The position numbers and the translations under genes were made by a program. 64,000 nt of DNA, from NCBI GenBank assembly GCA_963712565.1, contig CAVQIP010000075.1:1-64000 (forward strand), in the 5' to 3' direction. This DNA is from VAZQ01 sp963712565. Its GTDB lineage: Bacteria; Pseudomonadota; Alphaproteobacteria; Rhizobiales; Xanthobacteraceae. The notes beneath the pieces are model-generated. The model was given only the letters and a program-made list of their open reading frames with translations. It did no database searches and was not told the DNA's origin. Positions 44,113 through 53,522 of this stretch are shown piece by piece; the first letter of the stretch is position 1, and each line of letters starts with the position of its first letter.

Positions 44113-44290
44113 GGATGGTCCTTGAAGGCCTCAATTTGCCGGGCCAAGGCGGCGTTCACAACTGAATCTTTGGCGCCGATGGTCATGGCCCGGGTGCAGC
44201 GCCGAGGCCGTACACGGAAAGCGCGTTCAGCAAAGGCGGAGTCCGGTCTTGCGCGTGCGCTTGAGCTTGCGCAGATTGCGCCCATCCGCC

Positions 44291-44365
44291 CTAGTGTCCC
44301 GATTCCGAAGTTCGCATCATTAAGCGGCACCCTCGTTTGCGAACTTCGGAATCGAAGGACACCAG
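44291..44365. repeat. Long imperfect hairpin, family member 1
   Basis: Arms CTAGTGTCC-GATTCCGAAGTTCGCA and TGCGAACTTCGGAATC-GGACACCAG, with a loop of about 21 bases. It shares a consensus with the next hairpin (CTAGTGT, then TTC-GAAGT-CGCATCATT). It is located between divergent genes, so it is not a simple terminator. It may be a REP/MITE-like element. Confidence 0.8.
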
Positions 44366-44377
44366 CAATTTATTGAT

Positions 44378-44455
44378 CTAGTGTGGCTTTGGTTCAGAAG
44401 TCCGCATTTAGGACTCGCCCCAAGAATGATGCGGACTTCTGAACCGCCACACTAG
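44378..44455. repeat. Long imperfect hairpin, family member 2
   Basis: Arms CTAGTGTGGC-GGTTCAGAAGTCCGCAT and ATGCGGACTTCTGAACCGCCACACTAG, with a loop of about 18 bases. It is closely related to 44291-44365, both beginning with CTAGTGT. It ends 11 bases before the aldolase ATG, so it covers the aldolase ribosome-binding region. Confidence 0.8.
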
Positions 44456-44466
44456 GGGAACAATCG

Positions 44467-45246
44467 ATGAGCGCGAGAGTGAATTCGTCGCATTCGGCGG
44501 CAGGCGGGCGGAAGGCATCGCCGGTTAGGCTCGATCGGGATCTCGTCGACGACCTCGTCGCCGCCAACAGGACGCTCGCGCGCCTCAATGTGCTCGATGC
44601 CTTCGGACACGTCAGCGTGCGCGATCCGAGCAATCCCAATCGCTATCTGGTGGCGCGCTCGGTGGCGCCCGAATCCGTGACGGCGGCCGACATCCTCGTT
44701 CTCGATCTCGACAGTCAGACCGTCGATCGCAAGGACGAAGGCAAGTTGCTGTACCGCGAGCGCTTCATCCACGGCGAGATCTACAAGGTCCGCCCGGATG
44801 TCCATGCGGTCGTGCACAGCCACTCGCCCACCGTGGTTCCGTTCACCGTGACCCGCGCCAAGCTGCGCCCGCTGCTGCACAATGCCGGGTTCCTGGGATA
44901 CGGCGCACCGCTGTTCGAAATTCGCAAATGCGCCGGCAACGGCACCGACCTGCTGATCGAAACCCCCGACCTGGGCCAGGCGCTGGCGAAGACGCTCGGC
45001 AAGGAGGCCGCCGTCGTGCTGATGCGCGGTCACGGCAATTCCGTGGTCGGGCCGACGCTGCGCGACGCGGTGTTCCGCGCCTACTACACCGAGGTGAATG
45101 CCCGCCTGCAGCTGCAGGCGATCACCATCGGCGGCCCGATCAATTTCCTCACCAAGGAGGAGGCAATCACCAGCAGCAAGGCCATGCTGCGCGCCGCCGC
45201 CCGGCCGTGGGCGCTGTGGCGAGCCAAGGCGCTGGCATCGCGATGA
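44467..45246 (+). CDS. Class II aldolase/adducin family protein
   Basis: A 259-residue zinc-dependent class II aldolase-fold protein. GHVSVRDP (about 47-54) opens the family, RFIHGEIYK gives the catalytic Glu, VHSHSP the first zinc histidines and MRGHGN the third. Members split or decarboxylate sugar phosphates and hydroxy acids. The true substrate is unknown. The upstream hairpin ends 11 bases before ATG 44467, so there is little room for a strong ribosome binding site. It is followed by a TTT receptor whose possible upstream start overlaps the aldolase stop, suggesting a transport-catabolism module. Confidence 0.9.
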   Translation: MSARVNSSHSAAGGRKASPVRLDRDLVDDLVAANRTLARLNVLDAFGHVSVRDPSNPNRYLVARSVAPESVTAADILVLDLDSQTVDRKDEGKLLYRERFIHGEIYKVRPDVHAVVHSHSPTVVPFTVTRAKLRPLLHNAGFLGYGAPLFEIRKCAGNGTDLLIETPDLGQALAKTLGKEAAVVLMRGHGNSVVGPTLRDAVFRAYYTEVNARLQLQAITIGGPINFLTKEEAITSSKAMLRAAARPWALWRAKALASR

Positions 45247-45341
45247 CCGCAAACGACGGCGGAGCACAGAGACTACCGCACCGGAACGAAAACCGATCCG
45301 CGGCCCGTCGCCTGATGCGGGTCGTCCGGTGGAGGGAGCAA

Positions 45342-46364
45342 ATGCCGGGGACACGGGCGCTGGGTGTGCTGCTGTCGGTCGCAGTGACGGTCACAACCGC
45401 CTGCGAGCTCAATGCCGATCCGATCGGCGATTTTTATCGCGGCAAGACCATCCGCATGTTCATCGGCTACGGGCCGGGCGGCGGCTACGATCTCTATGGC
45501 CGGCTGGTCGCCGAATTTTTGCCCAAGCATCTCCCCGGCGCCCCCGCGATCGTTGCCCAGAACATGCCCGGCGGCGGCAGCTTCGTCGCCGCCAAGTACA
45601 TGGCGGAGGTGGCGCCGAAGGACGGTACCGCGCTCGGCAGTCTCGCCCAGACGCTTGCGCTCGACAGCGCGATCAACAGCTCGGCCAAGCTGGACGCCGC
45701 CAAGTTCCGTTATGTCGGCCGTGTCACCACCAATATCGACGTCGGCGCGGCGCTGCCGGGCGTCGGCATCAAGTCGTTCGACGATGTTCGCAAGCGCCAG
45801 TACACGGTCGGCGCGTCCGGCGGCGGCTCGACCACGGTCCTGTTCCCGTCGGCGCTCAATGCCTATGGCGGCGCCCAGTTCAAGATCGTGCGGGGATACA
45901 AAGGAACCAACGATATCCTGCTGGCCATGGAGCGCGGCGAGGTGGACATCGTCGGCGCCTACGGATTGCCCGGCATGCTCGTCAGTCATCCCGGATGGAT
46001 CGACAAAGGCGAGGCGACGATCATTTATCAGGCCGCGCTCGCGCGCCACCGGCTGCTGCCGAACGTGCCGACGCTGCCCGAGCTCGCGGTCGGCGATGAA
46101 GGCCGGGCGATCCTGCGCGCGGTCGCCGGCACCGCCGAGATCGGGCGCTCGATCATCACCACTCCCGGCGTCCCGGAGGAGCGGCTCGCGGCGCTGCGCA
46201 CGGCGTTCCAGGCGATGCTCGCGGATCCCGATTTCCTCGCGGCGTGCGAGAAGCGCAAGTTCATGGTCGATCCGGGGACGGGCGAGGCGATGGACGCGAT
46301 CGTTCGGGAGACGCTGCAGCTGTCGCCGTCGCTCCTCGCCAAGATCGGCGACATTCTGAAATGA
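45342..46364 (+). CDS. TTT-family solute receptor
   Basis: A 340-residue periplasmic binding protein. The mature part begins IGDFYRGKTIRMFIGYGPGGGYDLYGRLVAEFLPKHLPG, with AEVAPKDGTALGSLAQTLAL and GASGGGSTTVLFP later. The signal peptide is ALGVLLSVAVTVTTACEL. The Cys there is near the cleavage site, so a lipoprotein is possible though the lipobox is imperfect. GGAGGGAG lies 4-5 bases before ATG 45342, favouring it over the in-frame ATGs at 45243 and 45315. It is related to the receptor at 40314-41336. It lies between the class II aldolase and the Tat amidohydrolase. Confidence 0.89.
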   Translation: MPGTRALGVLLSVAVTVTTACELNADPIGDFYRGKTIRMFIGYGPGGGYDLYGRLVAEFLPKHLPGAPAIVAQNMPGGGSFVAAKYMAEVAPKDGTALGSLAQTLALDSAINSSAKLDAAKFRYVGRVTTNIDVGAALPGVGIKSFDDVRKRQYTVGASGGGSTTVLFPSALNAYGGAQFKIVRGYKGTNDILLAMERGEVDIVGAYGLPGMLVSHPGWIDKGEATIIYQAALARHRLLPNVPTLPELAVGDEGRAILRAVAGTAEIGRSIITTPGVPEERLAALRTAFQAMLADPDFLAACEKRKFMVDPGTGEAMDAIVRETLQLSPSLLAKIGDILK

Positions 46365-46627
46365 GCGTCCGCCACGGCTGGTCGCCGCTCTTGTCCGGCG
46401 ACGACCGAGGCGCGAGCGTTGCCTGCCCGCCGCATTGTCGCCGGCGCAAGTTTTGTCATTGACGCGGCGGGCGGCTTGCACGTTTCCGGCACAGCCGGCG
46501 AAAGTGGGCAGCTTCCCGCAACCGTATGCGTCCGCTGTCGTTGCAGCCCACGGCTTTCAATTTCGTCCGGCCTATTGAACAATCGCCGGAACGAACAGCA
46601 GCCTGACGGATGGGGGAGGATTTCAGC

Positions 46628-48068
46628 ATGATCGGCGCATTGCAATTCAGCCGCCGCCGCGTCCTGCAGGGCGTCGCCGCGTCCGCGGCGGTCGGACCGG
46701 CCGGGCTCGCTCCGGCGTCGGCCGCGCCCGCGGCCGCGCGCAAGCTGCCGGCGCGCGGCAACGTGGTGATCCGCAACGCCTATGTCATGACCATGGAGCC
46801 GGGCGCGCCCGACATCAAGGACGGCGACGTGCATGTGCGCGACGGCGTGATCGTGGCGGTCGGGCCAGAAGCTCAACGCGCCCGGCGCGACCACGATCAA
46901 CGGCGCCGGCATGATCGTGCTGCCCGGCTTGGTCGAGACCCACTGGCACATGTGGAACACGCTGCTGCGGAGCATGTCGGGTGAAAAGCCCGAACTCGGT
47001 TATTTCCGCACGACCGCCGCGCTCGGGCAGAAATACGAGCCGGCCGACATGTATCAGGGCACGCGGCTGGCGGCAGCGGAGGCGATCAGCAGCGGCATCA
47101 CCTCGGTCCACGACTGGTGCCACAACATCCGTTCACTCGATTATGTCGATCAGGATTTACGGGCGCTGCGCGAATCGGGACTGCGCGCGCGTTTCTCCTA
47201 CGGCGCCGCGCAGGGCATGGCGAACAACCAGGGCATCGTGTTGGCCGACCTCGAGCGGCTTGCCCGCGACTGGTCGGGCTACTCCAACGACGGGCTGATC
47301 ACGCTTGGCCTGGCGTGGCGCGGCATGGGCGGCAACAACCCTGCGACCGCCATTCCGCCGGACATCTACAAGGCGGAGATCGAGGCCGCGCGCAAGCTCG
47401 GCTTGCCGATCTCGGTGCACGCCAGCGGCTCGCGGCCGGCCACCGGCCAGGTTGCCACCATCGCGCAAGCCGGCCTGCTCGCCGCGGACATGCAGATCAT
47501 CCACGGCGTGGTGCTGACGCCCGACGAGATCGAGGCGATCAAGCGCGCAGGCGCCTCGGTCAGCCTCTCGCCGACCAGCGAGCTGCGCATCGGCTTCGGT
47601 CTGCCGCAGACCGCGAACCTGTTGGCAGCGGGCATTCCGGTCGGGCTCTCGGTCGACACCGTGGAGCTCACCGGCAACGCCGACATGTTCGGCATCATGA
47701 AGTTCATCCAGAACATCGAGAACGGCAAGAGCGAGAGCGAGTTCAAGCTCACCGCCCGCCGCGTGCTCGAGCTCGGTACCATCGAGGGTGCCCGCTCGAT
47801 GGGCATCGCCGACAAGGTCGGCTCGCTCAAGGCCGGCAAGCGCGCCGACCTCATCATGGTGTCGACGCGCGCCGCCAATCTCGGCGTGTTCGGCGATCCC
47901 GCCCACATGCTGGTGACCGCGGCGCAGCCCTCGAACGTGGACACCGTCATGGTCGACGGACGCGTGCTCAAGCGCGGCGGCAGGCTCACCGTCATGGACG
48001 CGGCGCGGATCGCGGCCGAAGCGGCGGCGGCCAACGCGGCGCTGCGCAAACGCGCCAACTGGTGGTGA
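46628..48068 (+). pseudogene. Tat-exported amidohydrolase-family enzyme, frameshifted
   Basis: A metal-dependent hydrolase of the amidohydrolase superfamily (ATZ/TRZ-cytosine deaminase-like group). A twin-arginine signal (FSRRRVLQGVAASAA) predicts folded export. Metal-site residues are ETHWHMW (H-x-H), SVHASG, IIHGVVL and LSVDTVE. One extra C near 46865 breaks the frame after VRDGVIVAVG. Removing it gives QKLNAPGATTINGAGMIVLPGLVETHWH and runs to 48068, total 479 residues, normal for the family. GGAGGA precedes ATG 46628. It probably deaminates or hydrolyses an N-containing ring or amide. It lies in the catabolic run with the racemase-like and MetE-like genes. Confidence 0.86.
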
Positions 48069-48122
48069 AGCCGACGGCGTGATGTCGGCCCCCGACAGAC
48101 CGGTTCGAAAACACCCATTGCC

Positions 48123-49265
48123 ATGAAAATCGTCCGCGTCGCGGCAACTCCGCTCAATGTCCCGCTGCAGATCACGCTCCCCGGAATCGAGCGCAAATCC
48201 TCGCTCGAGGCCTGCTTGGTCGAGGTCGAGACCGATACGGGCATCGTCGGCCATGGCCTGGCGGCGATCACCCGCGAGACCGTCATCGCCGAGATCGTCA
48301 ACGGCGTCATCGCGCCGGCGATCAAGGGCGATGACCCGCTGGCGCATGAGCGCGTCTGGGACAAGCTCTATTGGACGTTGATGCCGCGCGGTCAGACCGG
48401 CTTTGCCGCGCAGGCGCTGTCGGCCGTCGACATCGCGCTGTGGGACATCAAGGGCAAGGCGTTCGGGCAGCCGGTGTGGCGGCTGCTCGGCGGCGCGCGC
48501 TCGCGCGTGCCGCTCTACGCCACCTTCGGTTTCCATTTCTTCGAGCGCGAACAGCTCGCCGCCGCGGCGAAGCTATGGGTGGCGCAGGGCTACCGGCGGC
48601 TCAAGATGGTGGTCGGCCACGAGGCGCTGCGTCGACGCGAGACCCGACCGCTCGCGCAGGTCATCCGGGAGGACGCGGCGCGCGTGCGTGCGGTGCGCGA
48701 AGCAGTCGGGCCGGACGTCGAGCTCTACATCGACGCCAATTGCAGCCTCGACCTCCATCACGCCACCCGCCTGGCCGAGATGGTGAAGGATTGCGGCATT
48801 TCGTTCTTCGAGGAGCCGATCACCCAGAACGACGCGCTGCAGATGGCCGAGATGCGGCGTACGACCGGCATGGCGCTCGCCTGCGGGCAGAACGAGGGCC
48901 TGATCTATCGCTTTCGCGATCTCCTGCTGCACGCCGCGGTGGACTATGTGCAGCCCAACGTGGTGAGCAGCGGCGGATTTACCCAATGCGCCAAGATCGC
49001 GGGGCTTGCCGCCGCCTTCAACGTGCCGCTCGCGAACGGCGGCGCCTGGCCCTACCACAACATGCATTTGCACGCCGGCATGGCCAATGGCGGCCTGGTC
49101 GAGATGCATTATCTCGCGGTCGAGCTCTGCCGGAAGATCTACCGCGATCTGCCGCAGCCCAAGGACGGATGGCTGACGCTGCCGGAGACCCCGGGACTGG
49201 GCTTCGAGCCCGATCGCGGCGCCGTCGCCGCGCTCGCCGCAGTCCCGGCGTCGCGCGCGGACTGA
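48123..49265 (+). CDS. Mandelate racemase/muconate-lactonizing enzyme family protein
   Basis: A 380-residue enolase-superfamily protein. The capping domain covers about 1-125, and the barrel follows with YRRLKMVVG (catalytic-lysine strand), LYIDANCSLDLHHA (first Mg ligand Asp), ISFFEEPI (Glu) and ALACGQNEG (third ligand position), then PNVVSSGGFTQCAKIAG and NGGAWPYHN. The usual K-x-K motif appears as KMV, so the second base is replaced. The likely reaction is proton abstraction alpha to a carboxylate (racemisation, dehydration or cycloisomerisation), with substrate unknown. It is cytoplasmic, with ATG at 48123. It lies between the amidohydrolase and the MetE-like gene. Confidence 0.88.
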   Translation: MKIVRVAATPLNVPLQITLPGIERKSSLEACLVEVETDTGIVGHGLAAITRETVIAEIVNGVIAPAIKGDDPLAHERVWDKLYWTLMPRGQTGFAAQALSAVDIALWDIKGKAFGQPVWRLLGGARSRVPLYATFGFHFFEREQLAAAAKLWVAQGYRRLKMVVGHEALRRRETRPLAQVIREDAARVRAVREAVGPDVELYIDANCSLDLHHATRLAEMVKDCGISFFEEPITQNDALQMAEMRRTTGMALACGQNEGLIYRFRDLLLHAAVDYVQPNVVSSGGFTQCAKIAGLAAAFNVPLANGGAWPYHNMHLHAGMANGGLVEMHYLAVELCRKIYRDLPQPKDGWLTLPETPGLGFEPDRGAVAALAAVPASRAD

Positions 49266-49352
49266 GGCGCGCGATTGGCCACCGATATCGGCGTCTGCTA
49301 GAAGCCGCGCCACCATCATCCAACGCCGAACGAAAAAAATGAAACGAGCAAG

Positions 49353-50519
49353 ATGAAACGCAGCAGCGATCGCATCCTCACCACCCATGTCGGGAGCCTG
49401 ATCCGGCCGCAGCCGTTGCAGGAGTTCCTGCGCGCAAAGCAGGCGGGAAAGCCGTTCGACCGAAACGCCTACGACACCTGCCTTGCCCGATCGGTCGCCG
49501 ACATCGTGCGCCGGCAGGCCGAGGCCGGCATCGACGTGATCAGCGACGGCGAGTTCGGGAAGTCGATCAGCTGGTCGCAATACGTGCTCGAGCGCCTGAG
49601 CGGCTTCGAGCGCCGCCCGGTCAAGCCGGGCGCCAATCCGTTTCAGCGCGGCGCCGACCGCGAACGCTTCGCCGAGTTCTATGCCGAGCTTGACGCGCGC
49701 GAGGAGGTCGCGACCAGGACGGATTCGATCTGTGTCGGCCCCATCACCTATACCGGACAGGCCGAGCTCGCGCGCGACATCGACAACTTCAAGGCCGCCC
49801 TCGACGGCGTGCGCGTGGAAGAGGCGTTTTTGCCGGTCGCCGCGCCCGCGAGCGTCATCCCCGACCGCAAGAACGAATACTACAAGAATGACGAGGAGTG
49901 CCTCGTCGCCATCGGGGCGGCGATGCATACCGAATACAAAATGATCGTCGATGCCGGCTTCGTCCTGCAGCTCGACGATGCGCGGGCGGCCGTGACCTAC
50001 GATCGCATGGTGCCGCCGGCGAGCTTCGCCGATTACCGCAAATGGGTCGACATGCACATGGCGGTGCTCAACCACGCGATCGAGGGCTTGCCGCCCGATC
50101 GCATCCGCTATCACGTCTGTTGGGGAAGCTGGCCGGGTCCGCACACCACCGACGTACCGCTCAAGGATATCGTCGATCTCATCCTCAAGGCGAAGGTCGG
50201 CGCCTACGTGATCGAAGGCGCCAATCCTCGCCACGAGCACGAGTGGAAGCTTTGGAAGGACGTGAAGCTGCCGGAGGGCAAGCTGCTGATCCCCGGCGTC
50301 ATCAGCCACGCCACCAACGTGGTGGAGCATCCCGAGCTGGTGGCCGAGCGCATCACCCGCTACGCGCGGCTCCTCGGACGCGAGAATGTGCTGGCGGGAA
50401 CCGATTGCGGCTTCGCGCAGGGCCCGTTCTACCGCCGCGTCCACCCGTCGATCATGTGGGCCAAGCTCGAGGCGCTCGCGCAGGGCGCGCGCCTCGCCAG
50501 CAAGGAATTGTGGAGCTGA
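49353..50519 (+). CDS. Short MetE-like (cobalamin-independent methionine synthase C-terminal) methyltransferase
   Basis: A 388-residue barrel protein equivalent to the catalytic C-terminal half of MetE. It starts ILTTHVGSLIRP and has AEAGIDVISDGEFGK. Zinc ligands are visible: His and Cys in YHVCWG, Glu in VIEGANPRHEHEW and Cys in GTDCGF. Full MetE is about 750 residues, and this protein lacks the N-terminal barrel. Short versions may take methyl groups from donors other than methyl-tetrahydrofolate, so it may be a catabolic demethylase/methyltransferase rather than a biosynthetic methionine synthase. It is the last gene of the 44.5-50.5 kb rightward run and converges on the DoxX gene with 17 bases between. 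Confidence 0.87.
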   Translation: MKRSSDRILTTHVGSLIRPQPLQEFLRAKQAGKPFDRNAYDTCLARSVADIVRRQAEAGIDVISDGEFGKSISWSQYVLERLSGFERRPVKPGANPFQRGADRERFAEFYAELDAREEVATRTDSICVGPITYTGQAELARDIDNFKAALDGVRVEEAFLPVAAPASVIPDRKNEYYKNDEECLVAIGAAMHTEYKMIVDAGFVLQLDDARAAVTYDRMVPPASFADYRKWVDMHMAVLNHAIEGLPPDRIRYHVCWGSWPGPHTTDVPLKDIVDLILKAKVGAYVIEGANPRHEHEWKLWKDVKLPEGKLLIPGVISHATNVVEHPELVAERITRYARLLGRENVLAGTDCGFAQGPFYRRVHPSIMWAKLEALAQGARLASKELWS

Positions 50520-50536
50520 CGATCAGCCTCGTCGCG

Positions 50537-51007
50537 TCAACTCTTCGACAGCATCCGATCGACGCTGAAGCGGCCTCCACCGGTCACGAACAAGCACAGC
50601 GCGCCGCCCAGGATGGCAAGATTCTTGATGAAGTTGGTTTTTTGGGCTCCCATCTGTGCGGCCGGGTATTCCCAGTAGCGGTGTGCGAGCGCGGTCGCAA
50701 CGATGAGGAACAGTACACAAAGCAGGGCACCATAGCGGGTCGCAATGCCCAAAATCAGCGTGACGCCGACCACGAATTCCACCACCGCACCGATCCAGGC
50801 GAAGAACTCGGGGGCAGGGACGTGCAGGGCTCGCAGATAGCCGGCGAAGCCGTCGATGCCCCCGAATAACTTGCCCCAAGCGGTCGTGAAAAAGAGCCAG
50901 CCCAGCAGGATGCGGCCGATCAGCAGCAGCACGTCCGAGGTACTCGCCGCGATGCCGTCCGTGCACGACAGCAGCGGATGAGACGATTCAGTTGATTGAA
51001 TGGACAT
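50537..51007 (-). CDS. DoxX-family membrane protein
   Basis: A 156-residue protein with four membrane segments. The DoxX core is LLLIGRILLGWLFFTTAWGKLFG (about 27-49), then FFAWIGAVVEFVVGVTLILGIATRYGALL, and ILGGALCLFVTGGGRFSVDRML at the end. DoxX proteins are membrane partners of redox enzymes (for example thiosulfate:quinone oxidoreductase) or lie beside oxidative-stress proteins. The exact role here is not known. It is one of three DoxX genes within 7.5 kb. It is followed on the same strand upstream by a second one at 51122-51583. Confidence 0.87.
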   Translation of the reverse strand: MSIQSTESSHPLLSCTDGIAASTSDVLLLIGRILLGWLFFTTAWGKLFGGIDGFAGYLRALHVPAPEFFAWIGAVVEFVVGVTLILGIATRYGALLCVLFLIVATALAHRYWEYPAAQMGAQKTNFIKNLAILGGALCLFVTGGGRFSVDRMLSKS

Positions 51008-51121
51008 GGTTTCACCCTCATGGTCTTGCCGATCGAGTCGGCGTTGACACGACGTTGCGAGATGGTGAAGTCACGTGTGCGACGGCAAAGCATCCGCCGC
51101 CCACGTCAGTCGCGTGCTCGA

Positions 51122-51583
51122 TCATATCTCCCGACCGATCATGCGGTCGAGCGAACAGGGACCGCTGCCCCGGATCAGGAAGAACAGGGCGCACGCCCCG
51201 ATCAGCAGCGGATATTCGTAGCCGCCGGCGGTCCAGAAGAAGCCTTTGGCGGAGGTGAATTTTACCGCGACGATCATGAAGATCAGCACGGCGGCGGCCG
51301 CAAAGCGGGTGAACAGGCCCACCACCAAAAGAATGCCGCCGATCAACTCGGTGCAGCCGACCAGCGTGCCCCAGAAGATGCCGGGCGTGTAGCCGATGCG
51401 GTCGAACAGCGCGGCGTTGCCGGCAAGGCCCATGCCGCCGAAAGCCCCGAACAGCTTTTGCAGGCCGTGCGGGATCAGGATTGCGCCCAGCGCGATCCGC
51501 AGGATCGGTTCGGCGTATGTGTTCACCGCGCTGTAGACTCTTCCCAGCACGGGAACGTAGAGCTGCGAGGTTGCTTCAGCCAT
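51122..51583 (-). CDS. DoxX-family membrane protein
   Basis: A 153-residue four-helix membrane protein: ILRIALGAILIPHGLQKLFGAFGGMG, GTLVGCTELIGGILLVVGLFTRFAAAA, a third helix VLIFMIVAVKF, and YPLLIGACALFFLIRGSGPCSLDRMIG. This form (IPHGLQKLFG, GYEYPLL) is closer to the DoxX at 57550-58026 than to the neighbour at 50537. GAGGGGA before ATG 51583 decides the start over an in-frame ATG at 51595. It may be cotranscribed with the 50537 gene. The function is probably a membrane redox or quinone-linked role, inferred from the family. Confidence 0.88.
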   Translation of the reverse strand: MAEATSQLYVPVLGRVYSAVNTYAEPILRIALGAILIPHGLQKLFGAFGGMGLAGNAALFDRIGYTPGIFWGTLVGCTELIGGILLVVGLFTRFAAAAVLIFMIVAVKFTSAKGFFWTAGGYEYPLLIGACALFFLIRGSGPCSLDRMIGREI

Positions 51584-51817
51584 GATTCCCCTCATTGCGT
51601 TTCCCTTGCTCCCGTCTTCACCGCGATCCGATGGACGAAAGCTGCGCCTCTTGATGACGCGCTGCATGGCGAGATTACCGGTCGCGGCGATAGGTGCAAA
51701 GAGCCGTGCGGACGTTAACCCCCGCGTAATTGCAGGCCCTTCTCCTCGACGCGGGAGCGCTGGAACTGTGCGGTCGCGATGGGGTTGAGACGGTGGGAGC
51801 GGCGCGGCGGGGAGGAC

Positions 51818-52273
51818 ATGGTCGTGGGCCTGAAAGTCGTGCAATTTCTCGCGGTGGTGCTCACCACGCTCGCGCTGATCCCGGGCGGGGCGCACCTGTT
51901 CGCGCTGCTCAACAAGATCGGCCTCGGGGCCGAGCAATATTTCATCGTGCAGAACATCTACCGCGGCTGGAGCCTGTTCGGCATCGTCTTGTTCGGCGCG
52001 TTGATCGCCAATCTCCTGCTCGTATGGCTTACGCGCGGGCGGGGCGCGGCTTTCATCCTCGCGCTGTCGGCATTTTTCTGTATCGCCCTCACGCTCGTCG
52101 TCTTCTTCACCTGGACCTACCCCGCCAATCAGGCGACCAACAACTGGACCACCATCCCGGACCATTGGGAGCAACTGCGCAGGCAATGGGAGTATTCGCA
52201 CGCCGCCAATGCGGTCGTGACCTTCGCGGCCCTGTGTGCGGTCACGCTGTCCCTGCTGGTGGCGCGGAAATGA
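51818..52273 (+). CDS. Four-helix membrane protein of unknown function (DUF1772-like topology)
   Basis: A 151-residue integral membrane protein with hydrophobic segments at about residues 5-29, 46-66, 74-97 and 129-148. A polar loop with TYPANQATNNWTTIPDHWEQLRRQWEYSHAAN precedes the last helix. This pattern (N-x-x-T-x-x-P-x-x-W-x-x-L-R-x-x-W-E-x-x-H) resembles DUF1772/anthrone-oxygenase-like proteins, but I do not claim that identity. GGGGAGGAC lies directly before ATG 51818. It is divergent from the DoxX pair. Function unknown. Confidence 0.78.
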   Translation: MVVGLKVVQFLAVVLTTLALIPGGAHLFALLNKIGLGAEQYFIVQNIYRGWSLFGIVLFGALIANLLLVWLTRGRGAAFILALSAFFCIALTLVVFFTWTYPANQATNNWTTIPDHWEQLRRQWEYSHAANAVVTFAALCAVTLSLLVARK

Positions 52274-52379
52274 ACGCTCTGCCGCGGGGTTAGCTTTACG
52301 GGCGGCGAAGCGCCTCATTGAACGGTGCCGTCCCGGTGTCTATCGTCGCTTGAATCGCCATCCAAACGGAGGAATCGAA

Positions 52380-53366
52380 ATGACCGTGTCGCTGCGCGCC
52401 GTTGCGCCCGCCGTACCTGCTCTCGCGCTTGCCCTGGCGTTGTCGTGGCCCGCCGTATCGTCGGCGCAAGACTATCCGACGCGCTCGGTCAAGATCGTGG
52501 TGCCGTTCGGCGCCGGCGGCCCCGCCGACGTCTATTCCCGCGTTCTGGCCCAGCACCTGTCGGAGACGCTCAAGCAACCGTTCGTGGTCGAGGACCGGCC
52601 GGGCGCGGGCTCGATCATCGGCAGCGACGCGGTCGCCAAGTCCCCGCCCGACGGTTACACGCTGCTCGCGATGTCGAACACCCACACCACGAACGAGTCG
52701 CTCGTCCCCAACAAGCCGTTCCAACTGATGCGCGACTTCGTGCCGGTGGCGGGGATCAACTATTCCGACCTGGTGATGGTGGTCCATCCCTCGGTGCCGG
52801 CGAAGGATCTCAAGGAATTCATCGCCTATGCCAAGTCGAAGCCGGGGCAGCTCAACTACGCTTCGTCCGGCGCCGGCACGCCCTATCACATGGCGGCGGA
52901 GCTGTTCAAAGCGATGAGCGGCACCGATCTGGTGCACGTGCCGCACAAGGCATCCGGCGAGATGCGCAACAGCGTGATCGGCGGCCACGTGCAGATGGCA
53001 TTCGACGCCATCACCACCATGGCGTCGAACGTGAAGGCCGGCCAGGTGCGCGCGCTCGGCACCTCCGCCGCCAAGCGCTCGACGGTGCTGCCCGACGTTC
53101 CGACCATCTCGGAGGCGGGCGTGCCCGGCTACGAGTCGACCATCTGGCTCGGCATCATGGCGCCGGCCGGCACGCCGAAGCCGATCGTCGACAAGCTCAA
53201 TGCCGAGATCAACAAGGTGATCAATCGCGCCGACGTGAAGGAGGCCTGGGACAAGCAGGGGGCGGTGCCGCTGGTGATGTCTCCCGCCGAGTTCGACGCC
53301 TATCTGCGCAAGGACATCGAGAAGTGGGCGCAGGTGGTGAAGGTGTCGGGCGCCAAGGCGCAGTGA
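52380..53366 (+). CDS. Bug/TctC-family tripartite tricarboxylate transporter binding protein
   Basis: A 328-residue periplasmic binding protein. The signal peptide ends at SSAQ, then DYPTRSVKIVVPFGAGGPADVYSR. PGAGSIIGSDAVAKSPPDGYTLL, YASSGAGTPYHMAAE and VLPDVPTISEAGVPG are standard Bug motifs. GGAGGAA lies 5-6 bases before ATG 52380. There are no TctA/TctB genes nearby. It is followed by a clear rho-independent terminator (53404-53440), so it is not cotranscribed with the molybdoenzyme downstream, though the ligand could still be a substrate of that system. Confidence 0.92.
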   Translation: MTVSLRAVAPAVPALALALALSWPAVSSAQDYPTRSVKIVVPFGAGGPADVYSRVLAQHLSETLKQPFVVEDRPGAGSIIGSDAVAKSPPDGYTLLAMSNTHTTNESLVPNKPFQLMRDFVPVAGINYSDLVMVVHPSVPAKDLKEFIAYAKSKPGQLNYASSGAGTPYHMAAELFKAMSGTDLVHVPHKASGEMRNSVIGGHVQMAFDAITTMASNVKAGQVRALGTSAAKRSTVLPDVPTISEAGVPGYESTIWLGIMAPAGTPKPIVDKLNAEINKVINRADVKEAWDKQGAVPLVMSPAEFDAYLRKDIEKWAQVVKVSGAKAQ

Positions 53367-53403
53367 CGCCGCCTCGCTGCCGCGCCCATCGACGTCAAGC
53401 TCG

Positions 53404-53440
53404 CGCCCGGCCTGCAGGTCCGTAGGCCGGGCGTTTCTTT
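53404..53440 (+). terminator. Rho-independent terminator after the Bug gene
   Basis: A perfect 10-bp stem CGCCCGGCCT/AGGCCGGGCG (53404-53413 with 53424-53433) around a 10-base loop, followed by TTTCTTT. It lies 37 bases after the Bug stop codon and about 80 bases before the molybdoenzyme start. It should separate the two transcription units. Confidence 0.88.
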
Positions 53441-53522
53441 GATGTTGCGCAACCGCTCCAAAGCGCCGAAAATATCGCGAGATTACAACATAACGGCGCG
53501 CAAGCCGGCCAGGAGGAAGACC

